From Nitrospirota bacterium (GTDB lineage Bacteria > Nitrospirota > 9FT-COMBO-42-15 > HDB-SIOI813), in the NCBI GenBank assembly GCA_016234155.1, contig JACRGZ010000127.1:1-9111 (forward strand): a stretch of 9,111 nt of DNA. The letters run 5' to 3'. Of the stretch, positions 1 through 6,247 are shown piece after piece. The number at the start of each line of letters is the position of its first letter. The stretch's first letter is position 1. The notes beneath the pieces were generated by a model that saw only the letters and a program-made list of their open reading frames with translations, ran no database searches and was not told the DNA's origin. Made by a program: the position numbers and the translations under genes.

Positions 1-2712
1 GAAAACTTTGGTATGCAACAACGCAGAGAGATACAGCGAGAGGGCGGCAGTGTAAAGGGCTCTTTTGAGGACTGTCTTGCAAGGCTAAGGGATAAAGGGG
101 TAGAGAGGGAAACCTTTCTTGCAATACTGAAGGATTTAGCCATAGAGCCTGTTATGACAGCCCATCCTACTGAGGCAAAGCGGCTGACCATACTAAAAAA
201 ATACAGAAAGATATACCTCACTATCTTCAAAAAGGAGAACCCCATCTGGACACCGGAAGAGAGGGAACTGCTGCGGGAGGATATAGTAAACGAGATTCAG
301 AAGCTTTGGCAGACGGGGGATATATTCCTTGAAAGGCCTACTATCCAGGAAGAGGTATCCAACGGGCTCCACTATTTCAGGGAGACCTTCTACCCCATTA
401 TCCCCAAGCTCTACCGTTCACTCAAGAGGTGTATGGAGAGGTTCTATCCCGACAAGGAATTATACCTGCCGCCCTTCTTAAAATTCGGCTCATGGATTGG
501 CGGTGACAGAGATGGGAATCCCAATGTCACCCCTGAAGTAACAAAGTGGGCGCTCGAGGCGCAGAATGACCTTATACTTTCACTCTATAACCAGTCAGTG
601 CAGGAATTAATAGGGAGTCTCAGCCAGTCAACAACCAAGGTCACTGTGTCAAAAGAGCTGCTCTCTTCCATAGAAGATAACGCATGGAGTACGCATATCA
701 TCGGGCAGCGGGTCCTTAACAGAAATCCTTATGAACCTTACAGGCAGAAGCTCTCTTTTATAAAGTTAAGACTGGAAAAGACCAGGGGGGCCGGTAACGG
801 GGTTACACCTTCAATAATTACCGATGCTGTCAAACCTTATAAAAACCCGGCAGAACTTCTGAACGAACTGCATATAATACGCAGGAGTTTGGTCGCCAAT
901 AAAGGGATGAGGAGTGCAGAGGTAGAAATAGACGCGTTAATAAAGAGGATAGAGGTCTTTGGCTTTCACCTTGTTAAACTTGATATAAGGGAAGAGGCGT
1001 CAAGGCATACGGCGGCTATATGTGAGGTCTTTGACAGGCTTGGTATATACATCGGGTTTAATGAGATGCCTGAAGACGAAAAGGTGCTAATCCTCTCATC
1101 GGAGATAAACAATCTGCGGCCTTTCATATACGAGGGGATGCGCCTGTCGCCTGAATGCCGTAATACCATAGAGACCTTCAGGGTCATCAAATGGGCGAGA
1201 GAGAATATAAGCCCTGAGGCGATAAGCACGTATATTATAAGCATGACTCATGAGATTAGCGATATACTGACAGTGCTTCTCCTTGCAAAGGAGGCAGGGC
1301 TTTACAGGGTTACAGAGGGATTTTCAGGAGAACCATTCATGAGCCAGGGACTCACAAAGGGGGATGAAAATAATCCCCCCCTTCCCGTTGCAATGCTTCG
1401 CAGCAACGGGAATCCAGCCCCTTTAGAAAAGGGGGGTAAAAGTCCCCCTTTTTTAAAGGGGGATTTAGGGGGATTATGGGGTAAGGGGGGATTTGAGAGG
1501 CTATTTTCAGGAGAAAGTATGGCGTGCTTAGACATCGTGCCGCTCTTTGAGACTATAGATGATCTGAGAAGATCAGGGGAGATTATGGATGGCCTGTTTT
1601 CACTTCCTGTCTACAGAAGCTATATTGAGCATAGAAGTGGATTCCAGGAAATAATGCTTGGCTACTCGGACAGCAGCAAGGACGGCGGGATACTCACCTC
1701 AAGCTGGGAACTCTATAAGGCGCAGAAGAAGCTGCGGGACGTGGCACAAAAACACGGTATACGGCTCAGATTATTTCATGGCAGAGGGGGAACGGTAGGA
1801 CGTGGAGGCGGGCCCACCCATAAGGCTATATTGGCCCAGCCGCCTGGCACCATTCAGGGAAATATAAAGATTACCGAGCAGGGGGAGGTCATTTCGTCAA
1901 AGTATGCAAACCAGGGCACTGCCCTGCACAACCTTGAACTTATTGTAGCAGGTGTTATTGAGGCAAGCACCCCTGCATATCACGAAGAGATAAACCTGCT
2001 TGAAGAAAATTACACCCCAATATTTGATGAACTCTCTGAGATATCATACATACTCTACAGGAATCTGGTAGACCATCCTGATTTTTACACATACTTCACA
2101 TATGCCACACCTATAAATGAGATAGGTCTTGCAAAGATAGGCTCAAGGCCTGAGAGGAGGAAGGAGGGCTGGCGGATAGAAGACCTTCGCGCCATACCAT
2201 GGGTATTCAGTTGGACACAGAGCAGGCACATGCTCCCTGCATGGTACCCGATAGGGGCGACATTCAAGTCTTTTATAGATAGAGACCCTGTTGCTAACAT
2301 AAATACCTTAAAAGAGATGTACCGGAGGTGGCCATTTTTTGAAAACCTGCTTGATAATATCCAGATGACTATGGCAAAGGCCGATATGAACATCGCCCAC
2401 CTCTACTCTAACCTTGTGCCTGATAAAGGTGTCAGAGAGGGTATCTTCGGGATGATAAAGGGTGAATTTGAATTATCAAAGGAGATGTTGCTCATTATCA
2501 CGGGACAGGAGCGGCTGCTTGATAATGACCCGTGGCTACAGAGGTCAATCCATCTCAGGAACCCCTTTATGGATCCTATAAACTATATCCAGGTAAATCT
2601 CCTTAAACAGTTGCGGAGAACAGGTGATGCAGAGGTAGATCAGAAAGAACTTACTGATGCAGCGCTCCTGACAATAAGCTGTATAGCTGCGGGAATGAGG
2701 AATACGGGGTAA
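1..2712 (+). CDS. ppc: Phosphoenolpyruvate carboxylase, 5'-partial, with an in-frame repeat insertion
   Basis: Carboxylates phosphoenolpyruvate with bicarbonate to oxaloacetate in the cytoplasm, an anaplerotic or CO2-fixing step feeding the TCA cycle. Numbering from the ATG at 13, the family signatures are TAHPTEA with catalytic His51, GGDRDGNPNVT at about 163-173, GYSDSSKDGG at 550-559, FHGRGGTVGRGGGP at 588-601 (His589, Arg591), the IPWVFSWTQSRHMLPAW block, and the invariant C-terminal NTG. The ATG at 13 is probably not the start. The frame is open to base 1, and the family usually has about 130 residues before the TAHPTE histidine, against 50 here, so roughly 80 residues lie upstream of the window. 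Residues about 441-501 are foreign: a low-complexity, Pro/Gly/Lys-rich stretch encoded by a palindromic repeat, placed between the LLAKEAG helix and the conserved LDIVPLFETIDDL strand. Without it the join reads as a normal PEP carboxylase. The insertion keeps frame, so the enzyme may still work; activity cannot be judged from sequence. Confidence 0.97.
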   Translation, partial: ENFGMQQRREIQREGGSVKGSFEDCLARLRDKGVERETFLAILKDLAIEPVMTAHPTEAKRLTILKKYRKIYLTIFKKENPIWTPEERELLREDIVNEIQKLWQTGDIFLERPTIQEEVSNGLHYFRETFYPIIPKLYRSLKRCMERFYPDKELYLPPFLKFGSWIGGDRDGNPNVTPEVTKWALEAQNDLILSLYNQSVQELIGSLSQSTTKVTVSKELLSSIEDNAWSTHIIGQRVLNRNPYEPYRQKLSFIKLRLEKTRGAGNGVTPSIITDAVKPYKNPAELLNELHIIRRSLVANKGMRSAEVEIDALIKRIEVFGFHLVKLDIREEASRHTAAICEVFDRLGIYIGFNEMPEDEKVLILSSEINNLRPFIYEGMRLSPECRNTIETFRVIKWARENISPEAISTYIISMTHEISDILTVLLLAKEAGLYRVTEGFSGEPFMSQGLTKGDENNPPLPVAMLRSNGNPAPLEKGGKSPPFLKGDLGGLWGKGGFERLFSGESMACLDIVPLFETIDDLRRSGEIMDGLFSLPVYRSYIEHRSGFQEIMLGYSDSSKDGGILTSSWELYKAQKKLRDVAQKHGIRLRLFHGRGGTVGRGGGPTHKAILAQPPGTIQGNIKITEQGEVISSKYANQGTALHNLELIVAGVIEASTPAYHEEINLLEENYTPIFDELSEISYILYRNLVDHPDFYTYFTYATPINEIGLAKIGSRPERRKEGWRIEDLRAIPWVFSWTQSRHMLPAWYPIGATFKSFIDRDPVANINTLKEMYRRWPFFENLLDNIQMTMAKADMNIAHLYSNLVPDKGVREGIFGMIKGEFELSKEMLLIITGQERLLDNDPWLQRSIHLRNPFMDPINYIQVNLLKQLRRTGDAEVDQKELTDAALLTISCIAAGMRNTG
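1320..1515 (+). repeat. Palindromic element inserted in frame in ppc, with flanking direct repeats
   Basis: The 13-mer ATTTTCAGGAGAA occurs at 1320-1332 and again at 1503-1515. The offset is 183 bp, exactly 61 codons. Between the copies lies a composite palindrome: outer arms of the AATCCCCCC / GGGGGGATT type (about 1372-1382 and 1483-1493), an internal hairpin CCCGTTGC (1384-1391) pairing with GCAACGGG (1403-1410), and further CCCCTTT/AAAGGGG hairpins. It has no stop in the ppc frame, and the antisense frame is also open, reading NPPKSPFKKGG. Removing one direct repeat plus the intervening sequence restores a continuous ppc reading frame. The 13-bp repeat could be a target-site duplication or an ordinary flanking duplication. 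Confidence 0.85.
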
Positions 2713-2748
2713 TTAGAAATTGGCTATAACTCGAACGTATAGGAATTT

Positions 2749-2849
2749 CCTTTTTTGACAGGATATACAGGATGGACATGATAAATAATAAAGTAAATAT
2801 AAAATATAATAAAAAATCTAGTAAATCCAGTTAATCCTGTCTAAAAAGT
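2749..2849. repeat. Intergenic inverted repeat with AT-rich centre (TTTTTGACAGGAT family)
   Basis: An imperfect inverted repeat begins 37 bp after the ppc stop. The left arm is about 2750-2773 and the right arm about 2825-2848, with the core GACAGGAT at 2757-2764 matched by ATCCTGTC at 2834-2841. The roughly 50-nt centre is almost entirely A and T. It lies between converging genes, so its transcript could fold and end transcription from one or both sides, but there is no classic GC stem plus U tract. A small hairpin CCGC-CGAAA-GCGG follows at 2851-2863. Confidence 0.7.
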
Positions 2850-2871
2850 CCCGCCGAAAGCGGTTAAGTTC

Positions 2872-3046
2872 AGGCTCTTGCAAAAGTTTATGTCATCCCC
2901 GAAATCTTCTATCCCCGATAGAAACACTCGGGGACGGATATGATTTTCTGTAATAATACAATAGATTCCCGCTTAAGCTTGCCCCCGCAGGCAGTAAGCG
3001 GGGGACATGCGGGAATGACAGAATTATTAGACTTTTGCAAGAGCCT
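2872..3046. repeat. MITE-like 175-bp element with 16-bp perfect terminal inverted repeats
   Basis: AGGCTCTTGCAAAAGT at 2872-2887 is perfectly inverted at 3031-3046. A second layer of inverted sequence sits inside: TGTCATCCCCG near 2891 against CGGGAATGACA near 3009. There are internal hairpins TCCCCGA/TCGGGGA at 2912-2918 and 2928-2934, and GCCCCCGC/GCGGGGG-type pairing about 2981-3004. No open reading frame of note is present, so it is non-autonomous if mobile. The right end stops 4 bp short of the stop codon of the minus-strand gene at 3051. It could act as a bidirectional terminator between the converging genes. Confidence 0.8.
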
Positions 3047-3050
3047 CACT

Positions 3051-3767
3051 CTATAAGAGTTCTTTGTTTACCTCGATCTTTGCCTTAGCACGTATAGCGG
3101 CGGCATACGAGTTCACAGCCTTCTCCGCCTTCTGGAACTGGAGGAACTTCTTGAGCCTCTGCATCTCATCCGGAGGCATTGCTGCAGCCCCTTCCTTACC
3201 ACCAGAAGCACTAAGCGGGAAGGTCTCATGGACCTCCTGGTCTGATACAGAAACAGAGTCCCTTACAATGCCCTTCATCTTTTCTATAAGAAGCTCCCTG
3301 CGCTGTGCCTCTTCAAATGCCTGCACGCTCATACGGTTAGCTGCAAGGACCCTCTCGTAAAGTGTACGATCAAATTGCCCCTCCCTGTGAAACGTCTTCA
3401 TCTTCATTATCCCTTCCCTCAGCTCCTCCTCGCCCACAGTCAACCCAAGATCTCCTGCTGCATCAAGCCAGAGCTCTCTGATCGCAAGGTCATCCATAAC
3501 CCTATCCCGCAAATTCATCTTCTCAAGCATCTCGGAATCAAATTTGTCTTTATACGTCTCTTTGTAAAAATTTACAGCGTTGTTATACGCCCTTCTATAT
3601 TCCCGCACATTGATTTTATGACCATTTACAGACATAACAATATCCCCTTTCGGGGCCTTAATCCCCAACCACCCCATGGAAACAACGAAGGTAACGGCAA
3701 TAACCCCCATGATGATCTTTAATACCCATGGATTATCAATTGCTAGTTCACGGACGATTTTCAGCAT
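3051..3767 (-). CDS. Membrane-anchored SurA_N/PpiD-N-like periplasmic folding factor, no PPIase domain
   Basis: A 238-residue protein with a short cytoplasmic N-terminus, one membrane helix at about residues 14-36 (WVLKIIMGVIAVTFVVSMGWLGI) and a helical domain on the far side. The part after VNGHKINVREYRRAYNNAV closely resembles the N-terminal substrate-binding domain shared by SurA, PpiD and Trigger-factor-like chaperones: 'NG..I...EY..A', then 'LE...LRDRVMDDLAIRELWLDAAGDLGLTV..EEL', then 'FDRTLYERVLAANRMSVQAFEEAQRRELLIEKM'. Full PpiD is about 620 residues and carries a parvulin domain; here the protein ends with a charged helix and has none. It probably binds unfolded envelope proteins without isomerase activity, which is an inference. 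The start is supported by a strong ribosome binding site, and the gene lies 18 nt after dcd, so the two are likely cotranscribed. Confidence 0.8.
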   Translation of the reverse strand: MLKIVRELAIDNPWVLKIIMGVIAVTFVVSMGWLGIKAPKGDIVMSVNGHKINVREYRRAYNNAVNFYKETYKDKFDSEMLEKMNLRDRVMDDLAIRELWLDAAGDLGLTVGEEELREGIMKMKTFHREGQFDRTLYERVLAANRMSVQAFEEAQRRELLIEKMKGIVRDSVSVSDQEVHETFPLSASGGKEGAAAMPPDEMQRLKKFLQFQKAEKAVNSYAAAIRAKAKIEVNKELL

Positions 3768-3775
3768 ATTATTTA

Positions 3776-3784
3776 TCCTCTCCT
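3776..3784 (-). promoter_or_regulatory. Strong ribosome binding site for the SurA_N-like gene
   Basis: On the minus strand AGGAGAGGA lies 8 nt before the ATG at 3767. It begins one base after the dcd stop codon (3786-3788), which suits translational coupling with dcd. It fixes the start codon of the downstream gene. Confidence 0.75.
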
Positions 3785-3785
3785 C

Positions 3786-4910
3786 TTAATATAAATCATT
3801 TTTAAAATGTTTGCTTAACGCCAATTCCTGTGCATGATAATGAGAACCAATGTCCTTCCCATAGCTTGTCTGCGGCAGCTCGGCCATCTTCTCATATCGG
3901 ATCTTGAAAAAGACCTGTCCATCCTCTATGCGGAACGGCACATCATGCGGCCTCACCTCAAGGACAGACCTTGTGCCCTTTACCTCGCCATATCCATAGC
4001 CAAACCCGCTGTCGAAAAAGCCTGCATAGTGGGTCCTTAACTCCCCGGAGCCGGCATCAAACTCAATCATCTCTGCCGCATACTCAAGAGGTACACGCAC
4101 CTTTTCCTTGGATGCAAATATATAAAACTCCTCCGGTTCCAGGATCAGGAACCCCTCCTTCGGCGCATGTATAGATTCCCAGTAGTCAGAGGCAAGATGG
4201 CTGCCTGCCTTGGTGAGGACGATGATAGAGCTGTTCTTCTTTGCCTTAAATCCTATTACCCCCTTGCTCATATAACCTCTTAAATCAACCATCATGCAGA
4301 GTCCATCGCGTATAATAGCGGAATCTGCGGGTACAGGTATGCCCACCTCATCATAAAGCAGGAGATTGGTTTCATAAACATCCATCAGGTGTCTGTCTTC
4401 AACAAGCTGCCGTTCACAAAAGAGGCGCAACTGATTCAGGCTTTGTCCGGTTTTTACCTTTACCGTAAAAGACCTCGGAAAGACCTCAAGGTATAGCCTG
4501 CCTGAGTATCCATGCCCTATCTCATCGAATCTGTATCCCTTATCAGTTATCACCCTGGTAAAGATGTCCAATCTACCCGTAGAGCTCTTCGGGTTTGTCT
4601 TGCCATTCAGTTCCGGAGGCAGATAAAGCTCCTCCATTAACGGGATAAGATATACGTTCTTCTTCTCCAGTATGCCGTTCTCATCAAGGTCTATCTCATA
4701 CATAAAGAGATCGTCCAAGAGCTCTTCAACCCGTCTCCTTTGAGGTAAAAAGCTGCTCCTCACCCTGTATGCCTTGTTTCCGAGCCTGAGGTCTATGCTC
4801 GCAGGCTGCAACTGTTTGTCAAGGATCGGGGTGGATGACTTGATGACTCCAGCCTCGATAAGTTGCCTCAGCCTTTGAACCGGTAAGGTTCCTTTGCCTG
4901 AAAGATTCAT
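3786..4910 (-). CDS. dcd: 2'-deoxycytidine 5'-triphosphate deaminase, two-domain form
   Basis: Deaminates dCTP to dUTP, supplying dUMP for thymidylate synthesis. At 374 residues it is about twice the size of the E. coli enzyme (193) and fits the long DCD family, in which two dUTPase-like folds are joined in one chain. The first fold shows QPASIDLRLG (about 36-45), NPKSSTGRLDIFTRVITD and GYSGRLYLEVFPRSF. The second shows LEPEEFYIFASKEKVRVP, then an AGFFDSGFGYG segment corresponding to the TAGFIDPGF motif of short Dcd proteins, and a YG..GSHYHAQ tail near the C-terminus. The ATG at 4910 is supported by AGAAGGG at an 8-nt spacing. The gene follows kamA across a 143-bp gap filled by a palindromic repeat and leads closely into the chaperone-like gene. 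Whether the enzyme is mono- or bifunctional (dCTP to dUMP) cannot be told from sequence. Confidence 0.9.
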   Translation of the reverse strand: MNLSGKGTLPVQRLRQLIEAGVIKSSTPILDKQLQPASIDLRLGNKAYRVRSSFLPQRRRVEELLDDLFMYEIDLDENGILEKKNVYLIPLMEELYLPPELNGKTNPKSSTGRLDIFTRVITDKGYRFDEIGHGYSGRLYLEVFPRSFTVKVKTGQSLNQLRLFCERQLVEDRHLMDVYETNLLLYDEVGIPVPADSAIIRDGLCMMVDLRGYMSKGVIGFKAKKNSSIIVLTKAGSHLASDYWESIHAPKEGFLILEPEEFYIFASKEKVRVPLEYAAEMIEFDAGSGELRTHYAGFFDSGFGYGYGEVKGTRSVLEVRPHDVPFRIEDGQVFFKIRYEKMAELPQTSYGKDIGSHYHAQELALSKHFKNDLY

Positions 4911-4918
4911 CTGAAAAT

Positions 4919-4925
4919 CCCTTCT
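4919..4925 (-). promoter_or_regulatory. Ribosome binding site of dcd
   Basis: AGAAGGG on the minus strand lies 8 nt before the dcd ATG at 4910. The spacer is ATTTTCAG, the same octamer found at the edges of other repeats in this window, and the octamer occurs again on the far side at 4924-4931. Confidence 0.65.
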
Positions 4926-4933
4926 GAAAATCA

Positions 4934-5041
4934 GGATTCAAGGGGTCAAGGGGTCGAGGGGGCAAGTGTAGGGAAAAGGCAGAGATTGAAGCGGCAATGG
5001 TCTCTTCACTTGACCCCTTGAATCCTTGACCCCTTGACCCC
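4934..5041. repeat. Intergenic palindrome built of GGGGTCAA octamers
   Basis: Two 35-nt arms, 4934-4968 and 5007-5041, are inverted with 29 of 35 positions matching and a 38-nt loop. Each arm is itself a tandem of four octamers plus GTG. The left arm reads GGATTCAA, GGGGTCAA, GGGGTCGA, GGGGGCAA; the complement of the right arm reads GGGGTCAA, GGGGTCAA, GGATTCAA, GGGGTCAA. It fills most of the kamA-dcd gap and would form a long stem in the transcript, which could act as terminator, attenuator or mRNA stabiliser. Confidence 0.8.
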
Positions 5042-5053
5042 TTTATTTAATTT

Positions 5054-6118
5054 TCATCCCCCTTTGTAAGCCTTTTCAACCTCCGGTTGCGGGTAACTGT
5101 AAACCTCATTATTAAAATTCCTTACAATAATCTCTCTCTCATTAATATCCAAAACATAATCCGGCGGCAGCATGGGGACCTTTCCTCCGCCACCTGGAAG
5201 GTCAATCACAAACCTGGGTATAGCCATCCCTGATACTCTCCCCTGAAGCCCTCTGATTACATCAAGGCCGCACTCAACAGGCGTCCTGAAATGTTCAGTG
5301 CCCCGTGTTAAATCAGCCTGATAAAGATAATACGGCTTCACCCTGATTGACAAGAGTTTCTGCAACAGTTCTTTGATAGTATCGGGGTCATCATTGATCC
5401 CTTTAAGGAGGACGGTCTGGCTTCCAAGCGGGATACCTGCATCAGCCAGTCTGCCACATGCAGCAGCAGCCTCTCCTGTTATCTCCCGCGGATGGATAAA
5501 ATTTATATTAATGTAAAGGGGATGATACTTTTTCAGCATCCTGCAGAGTCTCTTTGTGATACGCTGCGGCAGTGCACAGGGTACACGCGTCCCGATCCTT
5601 ATTATCTCAAGATGTGGTATCTCCCGTAATCCTCTTAATATCTCCTCAAGCTCTTTATCTTTAAGGATCAGGGGATCTCCACCTGACAGTATTACATCTT
5701 TAATCTCGTTATGGGCATTTATATACTCTATGCCCCTTCTTACCATCTCCCTTGGTATTGGCGCCTTACCTACAAACCTCTTCCTTGTGCAAAATCTGCA
5801 ATAGACGGGACATTGATGGGTAACCATCAGCAATGCCCTGTCTTCATACCTATGGACTACAGATGGCACAGGGCTGTCCCCCTCTTCATTGAGGGGGTCA
5901 TACATACCTACATCATCGTGTATCTCCTGCTCATCCGGCACAACCTGCCTGTATATCGGGTCGTCCTTCTCCTGTATAAGTGACAAAAAATATGGGTTTA
6001 TCCTTACAGGATATTCTTCAATAACCTTGCTGATCTCCTCTCCATCAAGCCCAAACGTCTCCGCAAGTTGATGTGACCGGACCAGGCTCTTTTTTAATAT
6101 ATGCTGCCAGCGATCCAT
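5054..6118 (-). CDS. kamA: KamA-family radical SAM aminomutase, probably L-lysine 2,3-aminomutase
   Basis: A 354-residue radical SAM, PLP-dependent enzyme expected to move the alpha-amino group of L-lysine to the beta carbon, giving beta-lysine. The [4Fe-4S] cysteines are C103-x3-C107-x2-C110 (CPVYCRFC), followed by the SAM-binding SGGDPL at 145-150. The PGGGGK segment gives the PLP lysine, K313. Two acidic residues that hold the epsilon-amino group of lysine in clostridial LAM (Asp293, Asp330) correspond to D269 and D306 here, with the same 37-residue spacing. R112 matches the carboxylate-binding Arg134. The glutamate 2,3-aminomutase changes at these sites are absent. It is shorter than clostridial LAM (416 residues), mostly at the two termini. 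No ablB-type acetyltransferase or epmA is in the window, so the fate of beta-lysine (compatible solute, EF-P modification, or use by the neighbouring ligase) is open. There is no clear ribosome binding site before the ATG at 6118; a palindromic repeat lies 17 bp upstream. Confidence 0.9.
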   Translation of the reverse strand: MDRWQHILKKSLVRSHQLAETFGLDGEEISKVIEEYPVRINPYFLSLIQEKDDPIYRQVVPDEQEIHDDVGMYDPLNEEGDSPVPSVVHRYEDRALLMVTHQCPVYCRFCTRKRFVGKAPIPREMVRRGIEYINAHNEIKDVILSGGDPLILKDKELEEILRGLREIPHLEIIRIGTRVPCALPQRITKRLCRMLKKYHPLYININFIHPREITGEAAAACGRLADAGIPLGSQTVLLKGINDDPDTIKELLQKLLSIRVKPYYLYQADLTRGTEHFRTPVECGLDVIRGLQGRVSGMAIPRFVIDLPGGGGKVPMLPPDYVLDINEREIIVRNFNNEVYSYPQPEVEKAYKGG

Positions 6119-6134
6119 ATTTTATTTTTGTAAA

Positions 6135-6235
6135 AGTTCAGCTAACCGCAGAGACGCAGAGGCGCTGAGTATGGAAATTAATCAAATAACAGAAAAGATA
6201 ATTTTCTCTGCGTCTTTGCGTCTCTGCGGTGAACT
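6135..6235. repeat. Intergenic palindrome, CCGCAGAGACGCA family
   Basis: CCGCAGAGACGCA at 6146-6158 is perfectly inverted at 6217-6229. The outer AGTTCA (6135-6140) pairs with TGAACT (6230-6235), with five extra bases on the left arm. The arms extend imperfectly inward to about 6169 and 6206, and the loop is AT-rich. It takes up nearly all of the 129-bp gap between the ATP-grasp stop and the kamA start, so it lies in the 5' leader of kamA if the genes are cotranscribed. Confidence 0.8.
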
Positions 6236-6247
6236 ACTACTTATTTT

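Noticed and set aside
1302..1535. Antisense reading frame across the ppc insertion (NPPKSPFKKGG type)
   Set aside because: It is an effect of the stop-poor palindromic repeat on the opposite strand of ppc, with no start context or domain.
2713..3050. CRISPR array or small RNA gene in the ppc downstream gap
   Set aside because: The repeats are inverted pairs, not evenly spaced direct repeats, and no spacer structure or tRNA-like fold is seen.
5878..5897. Hairpin CCCCCTC / GAGGGGG within kamA, resembling the ends of the in-gene elements
   Set aside because: It encodes DPLNEEGDSP, which matches the usual KamA sequence before SPVP, so it is native coding sequence and not an insertion.
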